From Streptomyces griseoviridis (GTDB taxonomy: Bacteria; Actinomycetota; Actinomycetes; Streptomycetales; Streptomycetaceae), in assembly GCA_014649155.1 (NCBI GenBank), contig BMSM01000001.1, forward strand, positions 310,001-374,000: a stretch of 64,000 bases of DNA, written 5' to 3'. Position 1 is the stretch's first letter; each line of letters begins with the position of its first letter. Position numbers and translations under genes: made by a program. The notes under the pieces are model-generated. The model was given only the letters and a program-made list of their open reading frames with translations, searched no databases and had not been told where the DNA came from. Below, one piece after another: positions 32,315-41,035 of this stretch.

Positions 32315-32337
32315 ATGCGCGTAGCGCATACGCGCAT
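32315..32337. promoter_or_regulatory. 23-bp perfect palindrome in iclR leader
   Basis: Nine-base arms ATGCGCGTA (32315-32323) and TACGCGCAT (32329-32337) flank GCGCA. It begins two bases after the arabinan-type site and ends 27 bases before the start codon, so it could be a second operator or an mRNA hairpin. Confidence 0.55.
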
Positions 32338-32364
32338 CGCACACGAGAGAGGGGGGAGCCGTAC

Positions 32365-33135
32365 ATGGGACGTCTCGTACCAGCCGTGACCAGGGCTCTC
32401 GACATCCTGGAGCTGTTCCTCGACGGGGACGGCACGCTCTCCGCCCCCGACATCGTGCGCAGGCTCCAGCTGCCGCGCACCACCGTGCACGAGCTGGTCA
32501 CCACGCTCGCCGCCCGGAAGTACATCGTCCCCGTCTCCGGCCAGCCCGGACGCTACCGGCTCGGGGTGCGTCCCTACCAGCTCGGGGCCCGCTACGCCGA
32601 GCACCTCGACCTGGCCGCCGAGGGGCAGCAGGTCGCCCGGACCGTCGCCGAGACCTGCGACGAGACGGTGCACGTGGCGATCCTGGAGGACACCGACGTC
32701 ATCTACATCGCCAAGGTGGACTCCACGCACGCGGTGCGCATGGTGTCGGCGGCCGGGCGGCGGCTGCCCGCCCACTGCACCTCGGTCGGCAAGATGCTGC
32801 TCGCCTCCCTCCCCGAGCACGAGCTGGCGGCCCGTCTGGACGGCGTGGAGCTGGCCGCGATGACACCCAACAGCATCACCGACCCGGCCGCCCTGCGCGA
32901 GGCCCTGGCCGAGATCCGGGAGCGGGGCATCGCGGTGGAGAGCCGCGAGTCCAACCCGGACGTCAGCTGCGTCGCCGCCCCGGTCCGCGACCGCACCGGC
33001 CGCGTCGTGGCCGCCCTGTCGATCTCCGTCCCTATGATCCGCTGGAGCGACGAGCGCCGGGCGGAGCTGGAACAACTCGCCGCCAAGGGCGCGGCGGACC
33101 TGTCGGAACACCTCGGACACCGGAGTGCGGCATGA
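32365..33135 (+). CDS. IclR family regulator (candidate arabinan regulon regulator)
   Basis: A 256-residue IclR protein. Residues 5-65 are the winged helix (AVTRALDILELFLDGDGTLS and PDIVRRLQLPRTTVHELVTTL). Residues 75-250 are the IclR effector domain with CDETVHVAILEDTDVIYIAK, LPAHCTSVGKMLLASL and DVSCVAAPVRDRTGRVVAAL. IclR proteins bind small carboxylates or sugars acting as inducers. Its promoter holds the site also found before the ABC importer and endo-arabinanase, so I infer it controls that regulon. It overlaps the SMP-30 gene by ATGA. ATG at 32365 with GAGAGGGGGG upstream. Confidence 0.92.
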   Translation: MGRLVPAVTRALDILELFLDGDGTLSAPDIVRRLQLPRTTVHELVTTLAARKYIVPVSGQPGRYRLGVRPYQLGARYAEHLDLAAEGQQVARTVAETCDETVHVAILEDTDVIYIAKVDSTHAVRMVSAAGRRLPAHCTSVGKMLLASLPEHELAARLDGVELAAMTPNSITDPAALREALAEIRERGIAVESRESNPDVSCVAAPVRDRTGRVVAALSISVPMIRWSDERRAELEQLAAKGAADLSEHLGHRSAA

Positions 33136-33983
33136 CGACCATCGACGTGGCGGTACGGGCACAGGCGGAGCTGGGCGAGGGTCCCACCTGGGACGCGGCG
33201 GCCGGCCGCCTGATCTGGGTGGACATCCTCAACTGCCGGGTGCACACCTACGACCCGGCCACCGGACGCCGTACCGTGCGCACCACCGAGCAGCACGTGG
33301 GCGCCGCCAGACCGCGCGCCGGCGGCGGCCTCGTCCTCAACCTCCGCGACGGCATCGCCCTGCTCGACCCCGACGGCACCCTGCGCACCGCGCACCACGA
33401 GGCCGTCCCGGGCCGCCGCGGCAACGACGCCGCCGTCGCCCCGGACGGCAGCCTGTGGGCCGGCACCATGCGCTACGACGAGGCACCGGGCGGCGGCACC
33501 CTCGCCCGCCTCGCCCCCGACGGCACGCACACCACCGTCCTGGACGACGTGACCGTCAGCAACGGCACCGGCTGGAGCCCCGACGGGCGGCTGATGTACT
33601 ACATCGACTCCCCGACCCGCCGGATCGACGTCTTCGACCACGACCCCGGCGACGGCCGGATCTCCGGGCGCCGGACGCTGGCCGCGGTCGAGGACGGCGC
33701 GGGCCTCCCCGACGGGCTCGCCGTCGACGCGGACGGCTGCGTCTGGGTCGCCCTGTGGGACGGCGGCGCGGTCCGCCGCTACACCCCGGACGGCCGGCTC
33801 GACCGGGTGGTGGAACTGCCGGTGCCGCGCGTGACGGCATGCGCCTTCGGCGGCGCGGGCCTCACCGACCTGTACGTCACCACCGCCCGTACCGGCCTCA
33901 CCGCCCCGCACCCGCTCGCCGGGGCGCTGCTGGTGCTGCCGGACGCGGGCAAGGGCCTGCCCCAGCCCGCCTACGCCGGCTGA
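33132..33983 (+). CDS. SMP-30/gluconolactonase/LRE family protein, probable sugar lactonase
   Basis: A 283-residue six-bladed beta-propeller. Metal ligands of the family are visible: Glu in AELGEGPTWD, Asn in VSNGTGWSPDG and Asp in PDGLAVDADG. RRGNDAAVAPDGSLWAGTM is also typical. The enzymes hydrolyse aldonolactones using a divalent metal. Because it is translated with the IclR regulator (ATGA overlap) and lies in an arabinan-utilisation region, L-arabinonolactone is a reasonable substrate guess, but no arabinose dehydrogenase is seen here. Confidence 0.88.
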   Translation: MTTIDVAVRAQAELGEGPTWDAAAGRLIWVDILNCRVHTYDPATGRRTVRTTEQHVGAARPRAGGGLVLNLRDGIALLDPDGTLRTAHHEAVPGRRGNDAAVAPDGSLWAGTMRYDEAPGGGTLARLAPDGTHTTVLDDVTVSNGTGWSPDGRLMYYIDSPTRRIDVFDHDPGDGRISGRRTLAAVEDGAGLPDGLAVDADGCVWVALWDGGAVRRYTPDGRLDRVVELPVPRVTACAFGGAGLTDLYVTTARTGLTAPHPLAGALLVLPDAGKGLPQPAYAG

Positions 33984-33990
33984 CGAGGTA

Positions 33991-35397
33991 TCAGGCGTCC
34001 ACCCGGGCCGCCCGCTCCAGCGCGCGCAGCGTCGCCCGCTCACCCGGCGTCAGCGGCGGCTCGGCGGCGGGCGGCAGCGCGGGCCCGCCCAGCGTGGCCA
34101 GCAGGGTGTCCGGGCGCAGCAGCCGCCCCGGACCGGTGCGCAGGCTCGTCACGTCCCACAGGGCGGCGGCGGCCGGGTAGGAACCGGTCGCCGTCCGCGT
34201 CAGGCGCCGGGTGTACGCGGCGACCAGATGATCGGCGGGACGGGGCCGCCCGCCGCGCACCCCGGGGTAGCGGACGTCCTGGCTGACCGCCATCGCCCAG
34301 GCCGCGTCGACCGGCCGGGCCACCCCGCGCTGCACCCGCCGGGCCAGGCCGGGCACGTCCACGCCGCCGCGCCGCGCCTCCCGGCCGAGCACCCGCGCGC
34401 CGAGCGCGGCGACCGACATGCCCTGCCCGTAGGCCGGGTTGAACCTGGCCAGCGCGTCCCCGAGGACCACGAACCGCTCCGGCCACCACCGGGCCCGCTC
34501 CACGTACCGCCGCACGTTGCTGGTGGAGCGGCTGACGTGGACGTCGGTGAGGGGCTCGGCACCCGCGATCAGCCGGCCGACGATCGGGTCGGGCAGGTCC
34601 AGGGTGTAGCGGAGGAAGCCCTCCGGGTCGGCCGGCGGCTCACCGCCCCGGGTGCCGGCCAGGCTGACCATCCAGCGGCCGTCCTCCACGGGCAGCACCA
34701 TGCCGCTGCGGCCGGGCCGTCCGGCGTACGGATCGGCCTGTACGACGGTCAGCGGGAACCGTTCGGCGCCCTCGGGCACCCGGTACAGCCGGGTGGCGTT
34801 GACCAGCCCGGCGTCCACCGTCCGCTCCCGGACCGCGGGGACGCCGAGCGCGGCCAGCCAGTGCGGCAGCCGCGAGCCGCGCCCGCTCGCGTCCACCACC
34901 AGGTCGGCGTCGAGATGGGTCTCCCCCTCCCCGGCCGCGATCCGCACCCCGGTCACCCGCCCCGCGTCCCCGGCGAGCCCGCGCGCCTCGGCGCGGCGCA
35001 GGGTGACACCGGGCAGGTCGAGCACGGCCCGGCGCACCACCCAGTCCAGCAGCGCCCGGGTGCAGGTGATCATGTGCGGTCCCCCGCGGCGCCAGCGGCG
35101 CAGCCAGCCCTCGGGGCTGTACGCCAGCATCCCCGAGGCCAGGGGTATCTCGTGGGCCCCGGCGGCCAGCAGCCGCCCGCGCGGACCGGCGCCGGGCAGC
35201 AGCTCCTCCATCGCGGCCAGGCCGCCGGTCATCAGCAGGTGCGCGTGCCGTCCCTGCGGCAGGCCCCGGCGGTGCGCCGGCCCGTCGGGCAGGTCGTCGC
35301 GCTCCAGGACGATCACCTCGTCGACGGCGGTGGACAGGGCCGCCGCTGCCAGCAGTCCGGCCAGGCCGGCACCGATGACGACAGTTCTGCGCGACAT
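33991..35397 (-). CDS. FAD-dependent oxidoreductase/monooxygenase
   Basis: A 468-residue flavoprotein of the PHBH-like or geranylgeranyl-reductase-like type. The dinucleotide motif is VVIGAGLAGLLAAAALS (6-22), followed by the ER fingerprint VIVLERDDLP. The second FAD motif is RFVVLGDALARFNPAYGQGMSVAALGA. RGLPQGRHAHLLMTGG is typical of Streptomyces proteins of this group. The substrate is unknown. ATG at 35397 with GAGGAG upstream. It lies 67 bases downstream of the second MAB_1171c gene and is likely in that operon. Confidence 0.85.
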   Translation of the reverse strand: MSRRTVVIGAGLAGLLAAAALSTAVDEVIVLERDDLPDGPAHRRGLPQGRHAHLLMTGGLAAMEELLPGAGPRGRLLAAGAHEIPLASGMLAYSPEGWLRRWRRGGPHMITCTRALLDWVVRRAVLDLPGVTLRRAEARGLAGDAGRVTGVRIAAGEGETHLDADLVVDASGRGSRLPHWLAALGVPAVRERTVDAGLVNATRLYRVPEGAERFPLTVVQADPYAGRPGRSGMVLPVEDGRWMVSLAGTRGGEPPADPEGFLRYTLDLPDPIVGRLIAGAEPLTDVHVSRSTSNVRRYVERARWWPERFVVLGDALARFNPAYGQGMSVAALGARVLGREARRGGVDVPGLARRVQRGVARPVDAAWAMAVSQDVRYPGVRGGRPRPADHLVAAYTRRLTRTATGSYPAAAALWDVTSLRTGPGRLLRPDTLLATLGGPALPPAAEPPLTPGERATLRALERAARVDA

Positions 35398-35464
35398 GGG
35401 TCTCCTCAGGGACGGCCGGGTCAACGGCCCGCGGGTCGGCCCGTGTTGCGGCCGTGGGCGGCCC

Positions 35465-36622
35465 TCACCGTACCGTCGTGCCGGCCGGGGCCGGCGGCGG
35501 CCGGGACATGGCCTGGGCCAGCTCGACCAGCCCACCGGTCCCGGAGACCTCCGTGGCCCGCAGCCGGTAGCCGCTCGGCCGGTCCAGCGGCGCCTCGCGG
35601 TTCGCGGCCCGGCGCGCCGCGTCGGTGAGCATCGCCGCCTCCGCCGCCAGCCGTGCCTGGTGCGCGCCGTGGCCCGCGCGCAGCGCGGCGTCCAGGGCGG
35701 CGACGCGCACCCGGTCGTCGAAGTACGGGGCGAGGGCCAGCAGCGCGTCGTGGATGGACACCTCCCGCCACTGCAGGCGCTCGCGCGGCGAACGCCACCA
35801 GGACGCCGCCGGCTTCGGCGCGGTCGGCACGAACCGCAGCAGCGCCCACAGCGGGGCGAGGCGCCGGTAGTCGCCGAGGCCCCGCCAGTGCGCCACGGCC
35901 GTCGGCAGCAGCCGCGGCAGTACGAACCCGGCGGAGCAGGTCAGGGCGCCCAGCGAGGCCATCGGCGGGGCGACGTAGGTGGAGAGGAAGTCCAGGTCGT
36001 GGCCGGCGATCCGGGCGGCGACCGCCGTGTACTTGGCCGCCTGGAAGCCGATCGTGTCCAGCAGGCAGCCCACCAGGATCAGCCGCAGCCCGGTCCGGAG
36101 CACCCCGGTGACCTCGCGGCCCCACTTGAGGCACATCACGCACATCGAGACCGTCGCCGCGGTGTGCCCGGCGAGGTAGAGCAGGATCATCTCCCGCAGG
36201 TACGGCGTCCTCGCGTAGTAGGTGTCCAGGTCGGTGAGGCGCTCGGTGCGCGCGTCGGCCAGCACGAACAGCACGACGAGGGCCGCGACCAGCAGCGCGT
36301 ACGCCACGATCGTGGCCCGCACCAGCCGCCGCACCCGCGCCCGGGGACCGCCCCGCCAGACGACCAGCAGGACGACCAGGGAGCAGCTGTACGCCGAGAG
36401 CATGCCGTACGTCAGCGGCGCCCCGAAGTTGGGGACGCCGGTGAGGTCGTTGACGGTGGCCAGCGTCAGCGGGGCCGCGCAGACCAGGACCAGGCTGCCG
36501 AGGAGGATGGCGGCGCAGGCGGACAGCACCGGGGGCGTGCGCACGGCGGTGCCGGGGCGGCGCAGCAGGACCACGCAGGACAGCCCGAAGACCAGGGCCG
36601 CGGCGTAGACGACGGCGCTCAC
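35465..36622 (-). CDS. MAB_1171c family putative transporter (copy 2)
   Basis: A 385-residue protein with about seven hydrophobic helices in residues 1-235 and a soluble C-terminal part. The conserved cytoplasmic motif LQWREVSIHDALLALAPYFD lies near 285-305. The family is named a putative transporter but has no proven substrate. The GTG start at 36622 overlaps the upstream stop (GTGA). It is a diverged tandem copy of the upstream gene: both share GGVPN/TGVPN-F/L-APLTY, YLREMILLYLAGH or YVAEMILLYLAGH, and the W-R-x-x-S-I-H motif. Confidence 0.85.
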   Translation of the reverse strand: MSAVVYAAALVFGLSCVVLLRRPGTAVRTPPVLSACAAILLGSLVLVCAAPLTLATVNDLTGVPNFGAPLTYGMLSAYSCSLVVLLVVWRGGPRARVRRLVRATIVAYALLVAALVVLFVLADARTERLTDLDTYYARTPYLREMILLYLAGHTAATVSMCVMCLKWGREVTGVLRTGLRLILVGCLLDTIGFQAAKYTAVAARIAGHDLDFLSTYVAPPMASLGALTCSAGFVLPRLLPTAVAHWRGLGDYRRLAPLWALLRFVPTAPKPAASWWRSPRERLQWREVSIHDALLALAPYFDDRVRVAALDAALRAGHGAHQARLAAEAAMLTDAARRAANREAPLDRPSGYRLRATEVSGTGGLVELAQAMSRPPPAPAGTTVR

Positions 36623-37785
36623 GCGGTGCCCGTCGGGGCGGCGGCCTCGTGGGCCCGGACGGCGGCGCGCGGCAGCGGCCCGGCCAGCACGTCGGCGACC
36701 CGCACCAGGGCGTCCGGTCCTGGCACCCGCAGGGCCGTGCCGTCCCACGCCGGGGCCGGTTCGGACCCGTCCCGCGCCGCGGCCTGCGCGACCACCGTCG
36801 CCCAGGCCAGCGCCTCGGCCCGGTCCGGGTCGCCGGTCTCGTGCAGCGCGGCCCGGCGGGTGCGGTCGTACAGGGCGCCGTCGAGGTGGGCGGCGAGGTC
36901 GCCGAGCGCGTTGTGGATGCTGGTCTGCCGCCACATCAGCCGGGTGGCGGGGGAGGCGAAGCGGGGCGGGGGCAGCCGCAGGGCGCGACGGGTGAGGACC
37001 TCCTCCAGGGCGCGTTCCAGCGGGGCCAGCCGGACGTAGGCGCGCCGGGCCCGCCGCCACTGCGTCAGCCGCGGCCCGAGCAGCGGGATCAGCACCCCGG
37101 TGACGGTGAGCACGGCGCCCAGCCCGGCGGCGGCCGGGGCGACGCCGGTGACCAGCGCCGACCAGTCCCGGCCGGTCCAGCGGGCGGCGACGGCGACCAG
37201 CTTGGCGACGCTGTACCCGGCGCTGCACAGGCTGCCGGCGCCCAGCACGGCCAGCCCGGTGCGCAGCGGGCCGCGCACCTGCCGGGCCCAGCGCAGCGCC
37301 GAACCGGCGGTGACGGCGGCGGCGGTGAGGTGCCCCGCCAGGTACAGCAGGATCATCTCGGCGACGTAGGGCGTGGTCGCGTAGTGCAGGTCGAAGTCGG
37401 TACGGCGCTCCACCGGGGCCTCGCCCAGCGCGAAGCCCGCCGCGATGCCGACGACGACCCCGGTGTAGGCGAGCACCCAGCGCCGCACCACCCGGCGCAC
37501 CGCCGGGCCGCCGCGCCAGTGCACGATCAGCACCTGGGAGGCGGCGCTGTAGGCGGTGATGGAGGCGTACGTCAGCGGCGCGGCGAGGTTGGGCACCCCG
37601 CCGAGCCGGTTGACCGCGCCGACGGTCGGCGGGGCGCCCAGGAAGAAGCAGAGCCCGGCCAGGCCCAGCACCGCGCAGATCGTCCGCAGATAGGGGTCGT
37701 GCCGGTGGCGTACCAGGTCCGGTGCCTTGACGGCGAGGCCGAGCCAGAGCGCGGCGCAGCTCGCGTAGTTGACGGCGGTGCTCAT
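36619..37785 (-). CDS. MAB_1171c family putative transporter (copy 1)
   Basis: A 388-residue membrane protein with about seven hydrophobic helices, starting MSTAVNYASCAALWLGLAVK, then a soluble tail with LMWRQTSIHNALGDLAAHLD. It overlaps the ImmA-like gene upstream by ATGA and the second copy downstream by GTGA, so the three genes are tightly coupled. The usual cassette in Streptomyces has one such gene; two in a row suggest an old duplication. Function unknown; a role linked to the metalloprotease is inferred from coupling. Confidence 0.85.
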   Translation of the reverse strand: MSTAVNYASCAALWLGLAVKAPDLVRHRHDPYLRTICAVLGLAGLCFFLGAPPTVGAVNRLGGVPNLAAPLTYASITAYSAASQVLIVHWRGGPAVRRVVRRWVLAYTGVVVGIAAGFALGEAPVERRTDFDLHYATTPYVAEMILLYLAGHLTAAAVTAGSALRWARQVRGPLRTGLAVLGAGSLCSAGYSVAKLVAVAARWTGRDWSALVTGVAPAAAGLGAVLTVTGVLIPLLGPRLTQWRRARRAYVRLAPLERALEEVLTRRALRLPPPRFASPATRLMWRQTSIHNALGDLAAHLDGALYDRTRRAALHETGDPDRAEALAWATVVAQAAARDGSEPAPAWDGTALRVPGPDALVRVADVLAGPLPRAAVRAHEAAAPTGTA

Positions 37786-38282
37786 CCGCGCTGCCCCCGG
37801 TAGCCGAGGGCGGCGCCGATCCGCCCGGCGAGTCCGTCGCCGTCGCCGTCGCCGACGGCGTACCCGGTCTCCTCCGGGGTCTGCAGCCAGGTCCGCAGCC
37901 GGCGGCCCATCAGCATGCCGAAGCGGTCGGCCTCCTGCTCCTCGGCGAGGCTGAAGTCGGTGCGCGCGGCGACCGGCCGGGGCGCCCCGCCGGGGCCGGG
38001 CGGGGCCTCCTCGTCCCGGCGGCTCATGTGCCAGACCTCATGGCAGAGGATGACGATCTGGTGCCAGACGGCGGCCCGCCGGTCGACCACCACCACGTCC
38101 TGCCCGGCCGCCTCCAGCCAGAGGCCGCTGGCGGTGTGCGGCGGGAACGTCTCGCGGCGCACCACGATCTCCCGGCCCCGCCAGGCGGCGACGGACGCCA
38201 CCAGCGCCTCGAACAGCTCCTCGGGGTCGGCGGGCACCGGCACCCGGATCGGGTCGATGAGCACGTCGGCGAGACGACGCAT
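37782..38282 (-). CDS. ImmA/IrrE-like metallopeptidase ('toxin component')
   Basis: A 166-residue protein with a zinc-binding HEVWH (81-85) preceded by AVWHQIVILC and with a later Glu-rich helix EEQEADRFGMLMGRRL that could supply the third ligand. This is the gluzincin pattern of ImmA/IrrE proteins, which typically cleave or sense XRE-type regulators. In Streptomyces such genes head cassettes with MAB_1171c proteins and usually pair with an XRE gene, which is absent here. ATG at 38282 with AGGAACAG upstream; an in-frame ATG at 38537 has a stronger ribosome-binding site and would add 85 low-complexity residues. Confidence 0.75.
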   Translation of the reverse strand: MRRLADVLIDPIRVPVPADPEELFEALVASVAAWRGREIVVRRETFPPHTASGLWLEAAGQDVVVVDRRAAVWHQIVILCHEVWHMSRRDEEAPPGPGGAPRPVAARTDFSLAEEQEADRFGMLMGRRLRTWLQTPEETGYAVGDGDGDGLAGRIGAALGYRGQRG

Positions 38283-38627
38283 CTGTCTGTTCCTGCGCAC
38301 CGCGCTCCTCCCGCTCCCGGACCGCCCGGACGCCGTACGGTCACCCGTGCAATATGCCAAGTCGTCGCCCCCGCGGGCCACTTCCCGGCGTGCGGCAGGA
38401 GGAAGCCGACCGCGGTCGGTACGGCGGTGGGCCCGGCGGCGCCGAAGAGCGGGTTCATCGCGTGGCCGGCGCCCGGGAACGGCGGCCGGGACCCACCGGA
38501 AGTCCGTGCGGAACCCGCTGAGGGCCGCGACGTCCATCGCGTCCTCCTTCGCCCCGCCCTTCCGGCCCGCCCCTTCGCGGCGTTCCGAGCGTACGCGCCT
38601 GTGGATGTTCGCGTCATCGTGTCCAAC
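38283..38627 (-). other. Intergenic stretch with possible gene remnant
   Basis: On the minus strand an ATG at 38537 with AAGGAGG six bases upstream starts MDVAALSGFRTDFRWVPAA. A neighbouring frame then reads PFPGAGHAMNPLFGAA and AVGFLLPHAGK. These pieces are coding-like (the GAGH-x-MNP resembles alpha/beta-hydrolase histidine loops) but do not form one intact frame. It may be a decayed gene. Nothing else is evident here. Confidence 0.3.
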
Positions 38628-38700
38628 CCATTGACGCGCACGGTGTTCGACTTTACGGTCCGTTCGAAGTTACGAGCGCCATTCGACATATCGAACGTGT
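38628..38700 (+). promoter_or_regulatory. Arabinan-regulon promoter of the sugar ABC operon
   Basis: TTGACG (38631-38636) and TACGGT (38654-38659) are spaced 17 bases. Downstream come GTTCGAAGTTACGA and ATTCGACATATCGAAC (from 38681). The whole block is nearly the same as that before the endo-arabinanase at 57529-57600. The near-palindromic TTCGACATATCGAA lies about 20-35 bases after the -10, a position suited to repression. Confidence 0.75.
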
Positions 38701-38735
38701 GCGGAACAGTGGACACCGAACAGATGGGGCAGGGC

Positions 38736-40094
38736 ATGGGACGACCTGGCCTGAATCGCAGGCAACTGCTCGCCGGGCTCGGCGGGCTGACGGTCGCCGG
38801 AAGCTTCGGCTTCGCGGCGCTCGGTACCGGGGCCGACGCGCTCGCCTCCGGGGCGGACACCCGTGTGCGCTACTGGAATCTCTTCAGCGGCGGCGACGGC
38901 TACAACATGATCGCGATGCTGGACTCCTTCCGCGCGGACAACCCGGGCATCGAGGTGAAGGACTCCACCCTCCAGTGGGGCAGCCCCTTCTACACCAAGC
39001 TCGCCATGGCCGCCGCCGGCAACCGTGCGCCGGAACTGGGCGTGATGCACCTGGGCCGCGTGACCGGCTTCGCGCCCGGCCGTCTCCTGGACCCCTGGGA
39101 CCTGGACCTCCTCGCCAAGTACGGCGTGCGCGAGCAGGACTTCAACCCCGCGCTGTGGAAGCGCGCCGTCATCGACGGCAAGCTCTACGCCCTGCCCCTC
39201 GACATCCATGTCCAGCTCTGCTTCTACCGCAAGGACGTGCTGGGAAAGGCGGGCCTGCTCGGCGCCGACGGCCGCATGGTGGCGCCCACCTCCGTCGACG
39301 AGTGGTTCGCGATGCTGAAGGAGGCCAGGGCGGCCACCGAGAAGGGCCTGCAGACCATCGGCCTCTGGCACAACGACATGAACTTCCAGTGGTGGTTCTT
39401 CGTCGCCTTCTACACCCAGCTCGGCGGCACCTGGTTCAGCGCCGACAACACCGAGGTCACCTTCGACACCGACAAGGCCACCCAGGTCCTGGAGTTCCTG
39501 CGCCGGCACCTCACCGACGGCTACGCCGACCCGGGCTTCGGCGGCAACGCGGGCGCCGAGCAGTTCGTCAACGGCTCCCCCTTCTGCTGGGAGGGCAACT
39601 GGTCGGTGCCGGTCTTCGACAGCGCGAAGGTCGACTACGGGGCCGTACCGCTGCCCCCGGTCTTCGGCCGGCCCGCCACCCACGCCGAGTCGCACTCCTT
39701 CGTGCTGCCGCACCAGGCGGGCCGCGGCGGCGCCACCGACGAGGGCGCCCACCGCCTCGCCGCCTACGTCGTCCAGCACGCCCGGCAGTGGGCGGCCGGC
39801 GGGCACATCCCCGCCTACACACCGACCCTCACCACCGCCGCGTACCGAAAGCTCCAGCCGCAGAACGAGTACGCCACGGCGATGGACCACCAGGCCACCG
39901 AGCCCAAGGTGTGGTTCGCCGGCTCGACCGGCATCCTCGCCCAGCGCGTCGGCCCGGTCGTCGTCTCCTCGACCACCGGCTCGGCGAGGCCGGACGCCGT
40001 CGCCCGCCGGATGAAGAGCACCCTGGCCACGCTGCTCGCCATGAAGAACCCGATGGACGGCAGGACCGCCGCCGAGGGAGGTGCGCTCGCGTGA
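38736..40094 (+). CDS. Sugar ABC transporter substrate-binding protein (Tat-exported)
   Basis: A 452-residue family-1 extracellular solute-binding protein. The N-terminus LNRRQLLAGLGGLTVAGSFG is a twin-arginine signal. The mature part includes VRYWNLFSGGDGYNMIAMLD, LDIHVQLCFYRKDVLGKAG and NGSPFCWEGNWSVPVFD, as in carbohydrate-binding lobes rich in aromatic residues. Given its promoter and the GH51 gene behind it, arabino-oligosaccharides are the likely ligands. I chose ATG 38736 because it directly precedes the Tat motif; ATG 38724 is in frame but lacks a ribosome-binding site. GTGA overlap with the permease. Confidence 0.9.
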   Translation: MGRPGLNRRQLLAGLGGLTVAGSFGFAALGTGADALASGADTRVRYWNLFSGGDGYNMIAMLDSFRADNPGIEVKDSTLQWGSPFYTKLAMAAAGNRAPELGVMHLGRVTGFAPGRLLDPWDLDLLAKYGVREQDFNPALWKRAVIDGKLYALPLDIHVQLCFYRKDVLGKAGLLGADGRMVAPTSVDEWFAMLKEARAATEKGLQTIGLWHNDMNFQWWFFVAFYTQLGGTWFSADNTEVTFDTDKATQVLEFLRRHLTDGYADPGFGGNAGAEQFVNGSPFCWEGNWSVPVFDSAKVDYGAVPLPPVFGRPATHAESHSFVLPHQAGRGGATDEGAHRLAAYVVQHARQWAAGGHIPAYTPTLTTAAYRKLQPQNEYATAMDHQATEPKVWFAGSTGILAQRVGPVVVSSTTGSARPDAVARRMKSTLATLLAMKNPMDGRTAAEGGALA

Positions 40095-41035
40095 CGACCA
40101 CCAGCGCCGAGACCGTCGTCCGCCGCCCGGCCCGCGCGCGGGCCGCCGCGGCCGGCGCGGCCGTCCGCCGCAAGCAGGGCCTCCAGCACGGCGGCTGGTT
40201 CGTCGCGCCGTTCCTGCTGCTGTTCGCGCTCTTCGTGATCTGGCCGCTGCTGCGCGGCGTCTGGCTCAGCTTCACCGACGCCAACATCTCCGGCGACGGC
40301 GCGCGCTTCGTCGGCCTCGCCAACTACCGCGAGGCCCTCGACGACCCGCTGATGTGGGACGCGCTCGGCCACAGCGCCTTCTTCACGCTGCTGGTCGTGC
40401 CCTGCATCGCGGTCCTCGCCTTCCTCCTCGCGATGCTCGCCCACCACATCGAGCGCGGCACGTGGCTGTGGCGGCTCTGCTTCTTCCTGCCGTTCCTGCT
40501 GCCCTCCACGGTCGCGGGCAACCTGTGGCAGTGGCTGTTCAACCCGGGCAACGGCATGGTCAACCACGTCTTCGGACTCGACACCCCGTGGCTGACCGAC
40601 AAGTCGTACGCCATGCTCGCCGTCGTCATCTGCACCCTGTGGTGGACGGTCGGCTTCAGCTTCCTGCTCTACCTCGCCGCCCTCCAGGGCATCCCCGCCC
40701 ACCTCTACGAGGCGGCCCGCCTGGACGGCGCGAACGCCTGGCACCGGATGGTCCACATCACCCTGCCGATGCTGCGCAACATCACCGGCCTGGTCATCGC
40801 GCTGCAGATCCTCGCCTCGCTCCAGGTCTTCGACCAGGCCGTGGTGATGATGGACTTCACCACCGGCCCCGAGGACTCCACCCGCACCTTCGTGCAGTAC
40901 ACCCTCGAACAGGGCTTCACCAGCTACCGCGTGGGCTACGCCTCCGCGATCTCCATCATCTTCTTCGTGCTCATCGCGGCCGTCGCCCTCGGGCGGATGT
41001 GGCTGCTGCGCAACCGTGAGGAGGGCGGCCGATGA
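40091..41035 (+). CDS. Sugar ABC transporter permease (MalF-type)
   Basis: A 314-residue inner-membrane permease with six core helices. The EAA loop reads YEAARLDGANAWHRMVHITLPML, the site for docking of the ATPase. It starts with GTG at 40091 overlapping the binding-protein stop and overlaps the next permease by ATGA. No ATP-binding gene is present; Streptomyces carbohydrate importers of this class usually share the MsiK ATPase encoded elsewhere. Confidence 0.92.
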   Translation: MTTTSAETVVRRPARARAAAAGAAVRRKQGLQHGGWFVAPFLLLFALFVIWPLLRGVWLSFTDANISGDGARFVGLANYREALDDPLMWDALGHSAFFTLLVVPCIAVLAFLLAMLAHHIERGTWLWRLCFFLPFLLPSTVAGNLWQWLFNPGNGMVNHVFGLDTPWLTDKSYAMLAVVICTLWWTVGFSFLLYLAALQGIPAHLYEAARLDGANAWHRMVHITLPMLRNITGLVIALQILASLQVFDQAVVMMDFTTGPEDSTRTFVQYTLEQGFTSYRVGYASAISIIFFVLIAAVALGRMWLLRNREEGGR

